Positions 7,380-15,470 of a stretch of 22,485 nt of DNA are shown piece by piece. Each line of letters begins with the position of its first letter. Position 1 is the first letter of the stretch. Below the pieces are notes generated by a model. That model was not told the origin of the DNA and ran no database searches. It was given only the letters and a program-made list of their open reading frames with translations. This stretch comes from an uncultured Bacteroidales bacterium (lineage in GTDB: Bacteria > Bacteroidota > Bacteroidia > Bacteroidales > Muribaculaceae): the NCBI GenBank assembly GCA_900554715.1, contig USIN01000004.1:1-22485 (forward strand), given 5' to 3'. The translations under genes and the position numbers were made by a program.

Positions 7380-8996
7380 TCAGTCGAGCGGGAGGGCGGG
7401 CAAAGAAGCACCGTTGGGCGAGCGTATGCGCAACAGTCTCGCGACTGTCGGGGCGATTACGCGGGCGTCGACCGGAGTGTCGATGACACGGGCCGGGACG
7501 TTAGGAGCAAGGATGAACACCGGGCCGGTAGTAGCTGTGACGCGGTTGACCTGACCGGTGTGCCGGTCGGGTCCGACGGTGGCATAATCGTCGACAAGTT
7601 CCCAGCCGGGAAGGATGTTGATGAACAGGTCACCGGCGATGGCGACGTCGGTGTTGCGGCGGATGGCGTCGTTGCGGTCACCGAGGCGCCCGATGATGAC
7701 ATCGTCGATGGTATAGACACCTTCGACACCCGTCATACGGGCAAGGAAACCGGCGGCATCGGTGCGGACGGTCCTGGCGTCGAGCGAACGCTCCTTGATG
7801 AGTTTGTTATTGAGATAGAACTGGTTGTTATGGAAAGCCGAGACCCATTCGCCGGTGCCGTAGACGGCCATGAGATACATGTTGAGCAGCGAACCGGCTT
7901 TACGGGTCGAGAACTCGCCGGTCGGTATGCGCCACCGGGGATCGTCGCGTTTGGCGCGCGGCGCCGGAGGTGTCGCGGCGAGATAGACGACCGAGTTACC
8001 CACCCCTACATTGCGGTCTATGGCGGCGAATAGCTGTTCGAGATTGCGGTCAAGCTTGATATAGGCGTCCATCATCTCGAAGCGGTTATCGGGATTCTTC
8101 GAGTAGTCGAACGATGTCAGCGTGTAAGCGACATTCAGCACATCGACGCCGTCGTGAGTGCCGAGTTTCATGCCGCCGATAAAGTCAGAGGCGAGCGATG
8201 TCACCTCGCGGTTGACAAGCGGCGAGTCCTTGAACATCGCATAACGGTTGTCTTTGCCGCGCGGGAAGACATATCTGAAGGGATAATGGGTCAGATGGTC
8301 GGGCAGATTGGGATATGCCTCGGCCTTGGCCGACGGCACCCAGCTCATTGTGTCGAGACGCGACGACAAGGGCATCAGACGGTTGGCGGTAGCCACTCCG
8401 GCGGGAAGCTCGGTATAATATGTCGACGAGGCCCATGCGCCGGTATTGTCGTTTATCCATACGCCGCCGTTGCCTGCATGGCCGGCCATGAGTATGGCGA
8501 CACGGGCATCGGGGGCGATGCTGTAGGCCTGGGTGACGCCTCCGCCGGCGATACGGGCCTCGTCAGAGACGGTCGAGACGCGCAGAGCCGCGGGAGAATA
8601 TGTCTCGGTCGTGAAATTGCCCATCACCTGAGGGTCGTCGAGCACCTCGACAACCTTCATCTTCGACGGGTCATAATAGGCCGAGGCGGGAATGCCGCTG
8701 ACGACCGGCGACGCGCCGGTCATGACAACAGCCGTCGCGGCTACGTTGTCAAGGTTGGTGCCGTAGTCGGCGTCGGATATGACGACCCCGTCGCGCAACA
8801 GACGGTTGAAGCCGCCCGAGCCGAAACTCTCGCGCAACAGGTCGAGATAGTCGCGTTCGAGACCTTCGACCATGATGCCGACAAGCAGACGCGGCTGCGG
8901 CGAGGGTGTACCCGCGGGCAGCGTCATCGACACCATCGATGCCAGCAGTACCAGCATCAGGCGCGGCCTGATATGTCTCTCAACGATTGACTTCAC
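7380..8996 (-). CDS. Alkaline-phosphatase-superfamily protein with degenerate active site (probable pseudoenzyme)
   Basis: This 538-residue exported protein (signal-like hydrophobic stretch at residues 13-28) has the framework of the PafA-type phosphatase/phosphodiesterase family: FGSGGFNRLLRDG (58-70), a TGASP turn (93-97), YYDP (107-110), a VAILMAGH strand (166-173), SSTYYTELPAG (190-200) and DAYIKLDRNLEQL (310-322). Catalytic positions appear lost when compared with the family pattern from memory. The first metal Asp in VDQM is Glu (VEGL, E44); the nucleophile Thr region before GHA reads LDNVAATA; the phosphate-binding Asn of GIxxN is Ser; the KDR Lys is lost; the His of DxxGH is Asn301; ADHG is AATPP (340-344); the C-terminal HVP is TGP. 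It overlaps the Lnb-like gene by 17 nt. I infer a scaffolding or binding role rather than catalysis. Confidence 0.8.
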   Translation of the reverse strand: MKSIVERHIRPRLMLVLLASMVSMTLPAGTPSPQPRLLVGIMVEGLERDYLDLLRESFGSGGFNRLLRDGVVISDADYGTNLDNVAATAVVMTGASPVVSGIPASAYYDPSKMKVVEVLDDPQVMGNFTTETYSPAALRVSTVSDEARIAGGGVTQAYSIAPDARVAILMAGHAGNGGVWINDNTGAWASSTYYTELPAGVATANRLMPLSSRLDTMSWVPSAKAEAYPNLPDHLTHYPFRYVFPRGKDNRYAMFKDSPLVNREVTSLASDFIGGMKLGTHDGVDVLNVAYTLTSFDYSKNPDNRFEMMDAYIKLDRNLEQLFAAIDRNVGVGNSVVYLAATPPAPRAKRDDPRWRIPTGEFSTRKAGSLLNMYLMAVYGTGEWVSAFHNNQFYLNNKLIKERSLDARTVRTDAAGFLARMTGVEGVYTIDDVIIGRLGDRNDAIRRNTDVAIAGDLFINILPGWELVDDYATVGPDRHTGQVNRVTATTGPVFILAPNVPARVIDTPVDARVIAPTVARLLRIRSPNGASLPALPLD

Positions 8997-10176
8997 CTTC
9001 AGAGAGTCGTCTGTTCTTTAAATTTATATAAATATAGCTTGCCGACCGCATCATATCGCACAGCAACAGAGGCACAAAGGCTACGTTGCCCGACTGTGGC
9101 AGCCAGGGCCACGCGGCGGCAAGAAAAATTAACACAACAAAGTTAACAATTTGATATGACAAAATGATTGCCTTGGCCTTTTTTAACCAAATAAATATTG
9201 CCGGAATGAGGCAGAAGGGATTGAGCCAAACGAGCAGATAGTTGGGCGAGGTGGCCTCGTGGACCGATATAAAGACCAGAAATGCAATCAGGCAGCCGGT
9301 GAGGCCAAAGGCACCGAAAAGCAGGCTGTCGAACCAACGGCTCACACGCCGGCGGTGCACATCTCTGACTGTCAGCACAAGAGTTATAGCAAGCAGCAGC
9401 GTAAAGACTGCCGTCGGTGTCAGAAACCACGGTGTCGGCCCTTCAACGGCGGCGTCGGGAGCGACGTCATTGACAATCACGGCAGGGCCTGTCACGGGAC
9501 GGCCTCCGGCAGTAGCCGAGGCAAGGAGGCTGTCGAGTGTCGCCGGAGCGAAAGTGGCCTCGCGGAGCGTTATGGGATAGTCGATGCCGCTGCCGAGCGC
9601 GAGATCGATGCCGAACTGATACCACGGATAATTAGTGTGATAGCGACGCATGACCTCGCGGAATGTCGTCATGCCGGCAGAAGGCACGCCATCGAGCACT
9701 ATGCTGTCGCCGAGAGCACGCTCGACGATGGCGAGAGGCCGCGTGGCGCAGTTGTCTTTGACATAATTATAGCGGTAGACAGCGTTCTCGGGGCGCAGAT
9801 TCTCGTCGACAAGCGCGAGAAAACGCGCTGTCTGCACCGAATCGAGCGCTACCGGATGCGCGACGATGCGGCGTCCCTGTCTTATGTAGGCGTCGGCGAA
9901 AGGGCGCCAGGGATAGGCCACGACGCGGTAGTCAGTCTCGCCCTTGACAAAGCGGTAGATGAAATTGGGGCTGTTGAAATCATATGTGCCGTAGCTCACA
10001 GCGACGTCATAGGCGGGCGATTTGACGCGCAGAGCCGTGTGACCCTCGAGCTCGTAGACGTCAGGCCCGGGATAAAAATTGACGATGCTGACCTCGACGT
10101 CGTCGGCCGCGAAAGCCGCGAGCGAGGCCGTCAGCGCCAGCGCCGCGAACGACAATATGCGTTTAAAAATCGTCAT
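8980..10176 (-). CDS. Lnb/DUF4105-family membrane protein (putative lipoprotein N-acyltransferase)
   Basis: The 398-residue product has a signal peptide (residues 1-23), then a periplasmic domain containing LEGHTALRV (H46) and YVKDNCATRPLAI (C143). This His/Cys arrangement is typical of DUF4105, the fold of the Lnb lipoprotein N-acyltransferase. About five hydrophobic helices follow (roughly 254-272, 283-304, 314-331, 337-357 and 362-382), anchoring the domain in the inner membrane. Lnb enzymes move an acyl chain onto the N-terminal cysteine of lipoproteins, and Bacteroidota homologues have been proposed for lipoprotein N-acylation. That role would suit this region, which encodes two lipoproteins and SecA. 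It overlaps the DUF4468 gene by 14 nt upstream and the degenerate phosphatase gene by 17 nt downstream. Fold assignment is good; the exact reaction is inferred. Confidence 0.82.
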   Translation of the reverse strand: MTIFKRILSFAALALTASLAAFAADDVEVSIVNFYPGPDVYELEGHTALRVKSPAYDVAVSYGTYDFNSPNFIYRFVKGETDYRVVAYPWRPFADAYIRQGRRIVAHPVALDSVQTARFLALVDENLRPENAVYRYNYVKDNCATRPLAIVERALGDSIVLDGVPSAGMTTFREVMRRYHTNYPWYQFGIDLALGSGIDYPITLREATFAPATLDSLLASATAGGRPVTGPAVIVNDVAPDAAVEGPTPWFLTPTAVFTLLLAITLVLTVRDVHRRRVSRWFDSLLFGAFGLTGCLIAFLVFISVHEATSPNYLLVWLNPFCLIPAIFIWLKKAKAIILSYQIVNFVVLIFLAAAWPWLPQSGNVAFVPLLLCDMMRSASYIYINLKNRRLSEGEVNR

Positions 10177-10837
10177 TGGCGGTCAGAGACTTGTTGAGTG
10201 ATTCGAGCATCGAGGCGTTGAGATTGTCAAGACCTTCCCTGACGTCATGAAGGACTTTCCAGTTATGTTCGGCGGTCTTCCACTCGTCAGAGACCTTGCC
10301 TTTCTCGCGGTCACGGTCACTGCGGTATTTGGGGGTGCCGTCGAGATACTCGACATAGGCGTTGAGAATATTGTCATAGGTCTCGTCGACGGGCCAGTCG
10401 AGGCTTCCGCCGTAGAAGCGCTGCGCCAGACCGGTGATGAGGTTGATGTCGGCCGAGTTGAGGGGCATGTACTCGTCGAAGCCGGCAGGACGGACGATGC
10501 GGAACGAAATTTTCGGGGCGAGACAGCGCACACGGTATCTGCCCTCGCGCACATCAATCTGATATGTCGCCGAAACGACAGGGTCGATAAATTCAGAAGC
10601 GGCCTTGACCGGACACGCCCACTTGACTATCATCGTGCCGCGGCCGGCATCTTCCATGTCGATGACGTCAGAACGGTCGAATGTCAGCGATACCCAGCGG
10701 CGCAGGTTGTGCCACATGTCGTCTTTTGACAGCGGGCTCTCGCGGACAGTCTCGACAACCTTGTCGCTCTGAGCCGAGGCTGCGAACGGCAGCCCGGCAA
10801 GGACGGCGACCATGAATAAAATCAGTCTCGTTTTCAT
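10163..10837 (-). CDS. DUF4468 domain-containing exported protein
   Basis: This 224-residue protein has a clean signal peptide (MKTRLILFMVAVLAGLPFAASA, cleavage near residue 22). The mature part begins with a helical region carrying DDMWHNLRRWVSLTF and then a beta-rich core (GTMIVKWACPV, SATYQIDVREGRYRVRCLAP) that resembles DUF4468, a TBP-like domain common in Bacteroidales periplasmic proteins of unknown function. The last 70 residues are charged and helical. No catalytic motif is evident. Its ATG overlaps the queE stop codon by 4 nt (ATGA), and its end overlaps the Lnb-like gene by 14 nt, so the three are almost certainly co-transcribed. A role beside the Lnb-like protein is only suggested by this arrangement. 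Confidence 0.75.
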   Translation of the reverse strand: MKTRLILFMVAVLAGLPFAASAQSDKVVETVRESPLSKDDMWHNLRRWVSLTFDRSDVIDMEDAGRGTMIVKWACPVKAASEFIDPVVSATYQIDVREGRYRVRCLAPKISFRIVRPAGFDEYMPLNSADINLITGLAQRFYGGSLDWPVDETYDNILNAYVEYLDGTPKYRSDRDREKGKVSDEWKTAEHNWKVLHDVREGLDNLNASMLESLNKSLTANDDF

Positions 10838-11388
10838 CTTATATCGATAAACTTATGGGTTTGCAATGATAGACGCCAGCGCGGATGCGACAGGATATAT
10901 TCGACCGTCTCCCTGATATTGAGTCCCGAACAGGGCTGGAGGAAAAGCCGCGGCGCGGGCAGCAGCGAGGCAATCGTCTCGACGTCCTGTCCCTGATAGA
11001 CCACTTTCAGCTCGTCGATGCGGCCTATCTCCCACGGAGCTTCCTTCGGCGAGCATGTCACCCAGTCAACATCCGGCGGCAGGGGAAGGCTGCCGTTGGT
11101 CTCGACCTGAATGAAAAATTTCTCAGCTTTGAGAGCCCTGACAAGCTCGCTGTCGAGCTGCAGAGCGGGCTCGCCGCCGGTGACGACAAGATGGCGCGGA
11201 CAATAACGCGCAACTTCGGCGACAATCTCTTCGGCCGTCATCTCACGACCGTCGAAATGGTCGGTGTCACAGAACTCACAGCAGCGGTTGCAGCCGCTGA
11301 AGCGGAGGAACACGGCGGCCGTGCCGGTGAACCACCCCTCGCCCTGCAGCGAGCAGAATATTTCGTTTACTTTATAGGTCTTTTTCAT
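10834..11388 (-). CDS. queE: 7-carboxy-7-deazaguanine synthase (radical SAM)
   Basis: QueE converts 6-carboxy-tetrahydropterin to 7-carboxy-7-deazaguanine, the ring-contracting step towards preQ0 and queuosine in tRNA. From the ATG at 11388 the protein is 184 residues: VNEIFCSLQGEGWFTGT at the N-terminus, the radical-SAM cysteines C33, C37 and C40 (CxxxCxxC in CNRCCEFC), the TGGEPALQ SAM-binding motif, and ETNGS. The short length matches Bacteroidota QueE. A longer frame opens upstream at 11535, but it would run far into queD and the extra residues are not QueE-like, so I prefer 11388, which overlaps the queD end by 17 nt. The queD-queE order gives consecutive pathway steps; queC is not in the window. 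Confidence 0.95.
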   Translation of the reverse strand: MKKTYKVNEIFCSLQGEGWFTGTAAVFLRFSGCNRCCEFCDTDHFDGREMTAEEIVAEVARYCPRHLVVTGGEPALQLDSELVRALKAEKFFIQVETNGSLPLPPDVDWVTCSPKEAPWEIGRIDELKVVYQGQDVETIASLLPAPRLFLQPCSGLNIRETVEYILSHPRWRLSLQTHKFIDIR

Positions 11389-11707
11389 AACTTGCCGTAT
11401 TTCCTTCACTTTCCTGAACATCGACACGATAGCAGTTGTCAACATTGTCGCATATCCAGCGGGCGATATTCTCGGCCGTGGGATTGAAACCGACGACGTC
11501 GTTGAGGCATTTGTGGTCGAGACGATCGCTGACAAGACGCTTGATGTCAGTGAAGTCGGTCACCATGCCGTTGGCATTTAGTTCGGCTGCACGGCAGTGG
11601 ACGGTGATAATCCAGTTATGGCCGTGGAGCGACGAGCATTTGCTCTCGTAGTCGAGCGAGAGGCGGTGAGCCGCCGATATTTCGAGTCGTTTGCTGACGT
11701 AATACAT
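11372..11707 (-). CDS. queD: 6-carboxy-5,6,7,8-tetrahydropterin synthase
   Basis: QueD makes 6-carboxy-tetrahydropterin from dihydroneopterin triphosphate, the step before QueE in queuosine precursor synthesis. The 111-residue protein keeps the zinc ligands H14 (SAAHRL), H28 and H30 (SLHGHNW), the catalytic Cys C24, the LDH motif (residues 63-65) after DFTDIKRLV, and a QES...N..Y ending that supplies the pterin-binding Glu (E99). Its length and motif spacing are typical of the PTPS/QueD family. It begins 3 nt after the stop of the CCA-enzyme gene and its end overlaps queE. QueD and folB (19234-19593) both act on the pterin branch, but they lie in different transcription units. Confidence 0.95.
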   Translation of the reverse strand: MYYVSKRLEISAAHRLSLDYESKCSSLHGHNWIITVHCRAAELNANGMVTDFTDIKRLVSDRLDHKCLNDVVGFNPTAENIARWICDNVDNCYRVDVQESEGNTASYEKDL

Positions 11708-11710
11708 AGT

Positions 11711-13156
11711 TTACTGTTTTTTATCTAATTCTTCAGGATAATTGACAACGGGAATGCCGTTCTTGGCCGCGAGGTCAAGCAGATAGGCAAGCGCGGCCTC
11801 GCGTGTGTCCTCTATCTCGCAGTCTTTGATGGCCTGTTTGAGGTTAGAGGCGAAGAAGCCCACAGTCGGAGACTGCGGCAGCCCGAAAATCTTCATGATC
11901 TCGACGCCGTCGACGGGATTGCGGCGCGCGCGCTCGGCGTCTTTGGCCGAAATGTCGCGGAATTTCTCGTCGACAATGTCGAAGTTGTCGAGAAAACGCT
12001 GTTTCTTCTCCTCGTTCTTGCTGGTTATGTCAGCGCGGGCGAGTATCATCAGGTCGGCGAGGTCGTCCTCGGCATAGTTCATCAGACGGCGGACAGCGCT
12101 GTCGGTCACCTCTTCTTCGGCGAGGGCAATCGGCCTCATGTGGAGGTCGACGAGTTTGCGCACATAACGCATCTCGGCGCCGAGCGGCAGTTTCAGACGG
12201 GCGAATATGCCCGGAATCATCTTGGCTCCCACTATGTTGTGGCTGTGGAATGTCCAGCCGAGATTTTTGTCATAGCGTTTGGTGACGGGCTTGGCGATGT
12301 CATGCAGGAGTGCGGCCCAGCGCAGCCATTCGTTGTCAGAGGCCGCAGCGACGCCGTCGAGCACCTGCAGAGTGTGATAGAAGTTGTCCTTGTGACCGCG
12401 GCCGTTGACGACCTCGACACAGCGCAGGGCCGCCAGTTCGGGAAGTATCAGCTTGAGCAATCCGCTTTTATAGAGCAAATCCCACCCTATCGACGGCCTG
12501 GGCGAACGCATTATCTTCGAGAGCTCGTCCTTGATGCGCTCGGCGGTGATGATTTCTATGCGCGAGGCGTTGCGGCAGATGGCGTCGAAGGTCTCGGGCC
12601 AGATGTCAAACTGCAGCTGCGTTGCGAATCTGATGGCGCGCAGCATGCGCAGTGGATCGTCGCTGAAAGTTATGTCGGGGTCGAGAGGTGTGCGGATGAT
12701 GCGTCGCTCGAGATCTCCGAGACCGTCAAACATGTCGACAAGCTCGCCGAAAGTGTCGCCGTTGACAGATATCGCCATGGCGTTGATTGTGAAATCGCGG
12801 CGCGAGATGTCGTCTTCGAGAGTGCCGTTCTCGACGATGGGGTTGCGCGAGTTGCGGTTATACGACTCGCGGCGGGCACCGACAAATTCGAGTTCGACGC
12901 CGTGGCGGCAGATACGGGCGGTGCCATAATTGCGGAAAACGGCTACCTTGGTGTTGGAGCCGAGTCGAGAGGCCACAGCCTGAGCAAGCTCGATGCCGGG
13001 ACCGACACATACAAAATCGATGTCTTTCGACGGACGCTCAATCAGAAGGTCGCGCACATAGCCGCCGACGACATAGCACCGGCGGCCGAGGTCGTCGGCC
13101 ACATCGCCGACAGTTTTGAATATCTTGTTTTTTAAATGATTTTTAAGGTTTGTCAT
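11711..13156 (-). CDS. cca: CCA tRNA nucleotidyltransferase / poly(A) polymerase family with HD domain
   Basis: From the ATG at 13156 the protein is 481 residues. The class II nucleotidyltransferase head has YVVGGYVRDLLI (28-39), the catalytic Asp pair in KDIDFV (D45, D47), RRDFTINAMA (119-128) and the DDPLRMLRAIRFA RNA/nucleotide-binding block (166-178). An HD domain follows, visible as WAALLHDIAKP and HSHNIVGAKM. This layout fits the CCA-adding enzyme that builds or repairs tRNA 3' ends, although poly(A) polymerase I members look similar and sequence alone cannot fully separate them. The frame also opens at 13240, but that start would overlap the M24 gene by 68 nt and adds nothing family-like, so 13156 is preferred. 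QueD follows after 3 nt. Confidence 0.9.
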   Translation of the reverse strand: MTNLKNHLKNKIFKTVGDVADDLGRRCYVVGGYVRDLLIERPSKDIDFVCVGPGIELAQAVASRLGSNTKVAVFRNYGTARICRHGVELEFVGARRESYNRNSRNPIVENGTLEDDISRRDFTINAMAISVNGDTFGELVDMFDGLGDLERRIIRTPLDPDITFSDDPLRMLRAIRFATQLQFDIWPETFDAICRNASRIEIITAERIKDELSKIMRSPRPSIGWDLLYKSGLLKLILPELAALRCVEVVNGRGHKDNFYHTLQVLDGVAAASDNEWLRWAALLHDIAKPVTKRYDKNLGWTFHSHNIVGAKMIPGIFARLKLPLGAEMRYVRKLVDLHMRPIALAEEEVTDSAVRRLMNYAEDDLADLMILARADITSKNEEKKQRFLDNFDIVDEKFRDISAKDAERARRNPVDGVEIMKIFGLPQSPTVGFFASNLKQAIKDCEIEDTREAALAYLLDLAAKNGIPVVNYPEELDKKQ

Positions 13157-13172
13157 CAGCAGCAGAAATCTG

Positions 13173-14378
13173 TCAGTCAAAATAAATAATTTCTTCGGGG
13201 GCGTCGGTGAGCCGTTCCATCGGCCCCGAATCGGTGACACGGTAAGTGTTCTCTATGCCGACGGCGCCGACGCCCGGAATGACAAATTTAGGTTCGAGGG
13301 CTATGACATTGCCGGCTGCGAGAATGTCGCGCGAGCGCGGAGCGATGACGGGCAGCTCGTTGATTTCGATGCCGACACCGTGGCCCACAAAGCCGGCATG
13401 CTGGCGATGGCCCATGAAAAACTCTGCCATGCCGGCCTCTGTCGCCATTTCGAGCGCTCTTTCATACAAAGCCTTGGCCTCGACGCCGGGGCGTCCCATG
13501 CGGGCAAGCTCGGCGCAGATGTCGATCGAGAGCTGATGGGCGCGGGCTGCGCGTTCGGGCAGGGGTTCGACGGCGTAGCAACGCGTCATGTCTGTCATAT
13601 AGCCTGTGAAATTGCCGTTTACATCAACCATGACGCTGAGGCCCGGCTTGATGATTGTGCCGTCGGCGCCGACAGGCAGCGACGGGTCCATGCCTGCGCC
13701 ACCCATGGCGAAATCATAGGGCGACGGATTGTCGGCGTTCTCACCGACGAGCACATTGCCCATAAACAGCTCCATATCATTGCCGGCGACGCGGAACTGA
13801 CCCAGGCAGCCTTCGAGACGGGCCGTGCGCTCGATCTCGACCTGAAGTTCGATGTCGCGCATACCCTCTTTATAGAGATGCGGGATGCGTTCATAAAGAT
13901 GGCGGTGTTTTACGCCCGAGAATCTGATTTTTGCTATCTCCTCGTCTGTCTTGACGGCGCGTGCCGCACACATCACTGGAGTAGCGTCGGCAAATTCGAC
14001 ACCGGGAAATATCTTCATCAGTCTTGTGACCGCGTTATAACTCAATGCACCCATCTCGAGGCCCAGGCGGCGCGGAGGACGTATGGCAGACTCGCCCTCG
14101 AACATGCGCGTCATCTCCTCGGGCTTGCGTATCATCACGATGCGTCTGCCGACGAGATGACAGGGGCGTTTGACGGCATAATAAGGCTCGTCGCTTTCAG
14201 TCGAGATATAGACATAGCCCGAGAAGACACGGCCGGTCAGATAATATACGTTGGCGTTGTCGCTGACAAGGAGGCCGTCGACACCGTTTTCACGCATCAT
14301 GGCTCTCACCTTGTCGCAACGCAATTTCTGCTCACTGTCACTCAAAAGACAAAGTTTATCTTTATCAACACTCACCAT
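13173..14378 (-). CDS. M24-family metallopeptidase, Xaa-Pro aminopeptidase type
   Basis: The 401-residue protein has a creatinase-like N-terminal domain (residues about 20-145) and a pita-bread catalytic domain. All five metal ligands expected for M24 are present: D252 (VDVNG), D263 (TDMTR), H333 (GHGVGIEINELP), E362 (ALEPKF) and E376 (GIENTY), with H327 in the usual substrate position. The 11-residue gap between the two Asp ligands matches PepP. It has no signal peptide, so it should act in the cytoplasm, removing N-terminal residues that precede proline or acting as a related dipeptidase. Its start overlaps the end of the HAD gene by 14 nt, and 16 nt separate it from the CCA gene. Confidence 0.93.
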   Translation of the reverse strand: MVSVDKDKLCLLSDSEQKLRCDKVRAMMRENGVDGLLVSDNANVYYLTGRVFSGYVYISTESDEPYYAVKRPCHLVGRRIVMIRKPEEMTRMFEGESAIRPPRRLGLEMGALSYNAVTRLMKIFPGVEFADATPVMCAARAVKTDEEIAKIRFSGVKHRHLYERIPHLYKEGMRDIELQVEIERTARLEGCLGQFRVAGNDMELFMGNVLVGENADNPSPYDFAMGGAGMDPSLPVGADGTIIKPGLSVMVDVNGNFTGYMTDMTRCYAVEPLPERAARAHQLSIDICAELARMGRPGVEAKALYERALEMATEAGMAEFFMGHRQHAGFVGHGVGIEINELPVIAPRSRDILAAGNVIALEPKFVIPGVGAVGIENTYRVTDSGPMERLTDAPEEIIYFD

Positions 14379-15009
14379 TTTTCACTAATTCTATCAGATT
14401 GCTGAATTCTTTTATGATATAATCGGGGTCGCTGACATGACCGAAGCCATACGCGGCCCAGGCTATCGGTACGCCTGCCCTGTGAGAGGCGTCGGCATCG
14501 CCCTGGGTGTCTCCCACATAAAGCGGAGACGCGAGGCCGTAGCGGCTGACGAGCGTCGCGATGTTGACGTCTTTGCCGACATGTGTCTGGCCGTAGGTCA
14601 GCGAGTCGGTGAAGCAGTCGGTCAGGCCCGAATATGCCATGAAGTTGACAGTCCCTTTGGGCGAACAGTTGCTTACCATAAACAGCTTATGGTCGCGGGC
14701 AAGCTCTCTTATGGTCTCTTTCACACCGGGATAGAGGCGTCCGCCGAGAACCGGCATCAGGCGGTCTTCGTTGGCGTCGAGCGCCTCGAGGAAACGCGTG
14801 CGGTCGACATGTCGGGTGACGATTGTATCGACAAGGACGTCGACGGGCTTGCCCATGAGACGGTCAAGCTCCTCCCGTGTGACCTTGATATCGCCGAGAC
14901 CGAACTCGTCGAGCGTATACTCCCAGATTTTGCAGTAGGAGGGAACGGCATCCCAAAGAGTGCCGTCCATATCAAAAATCAGACTGTCGAAATATTGTTT
15001 CATGTTCAT
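14365..15009 (-). CDS. HAD-superfamily hydrolase, phosphoglycolate-phosphatase-like
   Basis: The 214-residue protein has HAD motif I as FDMDGTLWD (D13 nucleophile, D15 acid/base), a helical cap (about 20-90) containing MGKPVDVLVD, motif II in FMVSNCS, a Lys in the QTHVGKDVN segment, and motif IV as YVGDTQGDADASHRAG. This is the pattern of Gph-like phosphatases that act on small phosphorylated metabolites. The specific substrate cannot be read from sequence. The ATG at 15009 overlaps the gldH stop by 4 nt (ATGA); a second ATG two codons later is also possible. It lies between gldH and the M24 peptidase gene in a tightly packed operon. Confidence 0.9.
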   Translation of the reverse strand: MNMKQYFDSLIFDMDGTLWDAVPSYCKIWEYTLDEFGLGDIKVTREELDRLMGKPVDVLVDTIVTRHVDRTRFLEALDANEDRLMPVLGGRLYPGVKETIRELARDHKLFMVSNCSPKGTVNFMAYSGLTDCFTDSLTYGQTHVGKDVNIATLVSRYGLASPLYVGDTQGDADASHRAGVPIAWAAYGFGHVSDPDYIIKEFSNLIELVKNGEC

Positions 15010-15470
15010 TTGCCGTTTGACACAAACACTATGCCAATCTGCTCGATGTCCTCGAGCGTGTCCTGACGCATAATGTGCCGTATCTTTATAGGAACACTGT
15101 CGGGCGCGATAATGTTTTTAAGCACAGTGTCGGCGCGCTGATAGCTCAGACCGAGACCGGTGCCGTACCAGCGGCCCATGGGGTCGGCCAAAGCTATGTT
15201 GAAAGTATCTGTAACAGTGACTGTGTCGCAGGCCTGCCTTGTCATTTCAAGCCATATATTGCTGTATATGTAGCCGTTGCCGTGGCGCACTACCACAACG
15301 AGGTCGCCCCGCGCGCCCGAATCGCAGTCGAGCGGCCCGAAGGCGAGAGTGTCGCCGTAGAGCCATCCGTCGGCACTGACAGTACGGTAGTCGCCGCTCT
15401 CATCGGCACCGAAGCCGCACGCCGCAGCCAGCATCAGCAGCAAAACAGCGACCGCCGGCAGCCGTTTCAT
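15006..15470 (-). CDS. gldH: GldH-family lipoprotein
   Basis: This 154-residue protein has a lipoprotein signal peptide ending in AAACG, with C18 as the lipidated residue, followed by a compact beta-rich domain. YIYSNIWLEMTR, DTFNIALADPMGRWYGTGLG and PDSVPIKIRHIMRQD match what I know of GldH. GldH was named for gliding motility in Flavobacterium but is widespread in non-gliding Bacteroidales, where its role is unclear. It is expected to be anchored in the cell envelope. It overlaps the PSP1 gene before it and the HAD gene after it by 4 nt each. PSP1-gldH adjacency recurs in Bacteroidota and supports the assignment. Confidence 0.88.
   Translation of the reverse strand: MKRLPAVAVLLLMLAAACGFGADESGDYRTVSADGWLYGDTLAFGPLDCDSGARGDLVVVVRHGNGYIYSNIWLEMTRQACDTVTVTDTFNIALADPMGRWYGTGLGLSYQRADTVLKNIIAPDSVPIKIRHIMRQDTLEDIEQIGIVFVSNGK

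Noticed and set aside
11389..11535. 49-residue N-terminal extension of QueE
   Set aside because: The extension would lie inside queD and is Ser/Thr-rich with no QueE similarity. The ATG at 11388 begins the family's normal N-terminus.
13157..13240. 28-residue N-terminal extension of the CCA enzyme
   Set aside because: It would overlap the M24 gene by 68 nt and is not family-like; the ATG at 13156 gives a normal N-terminus.
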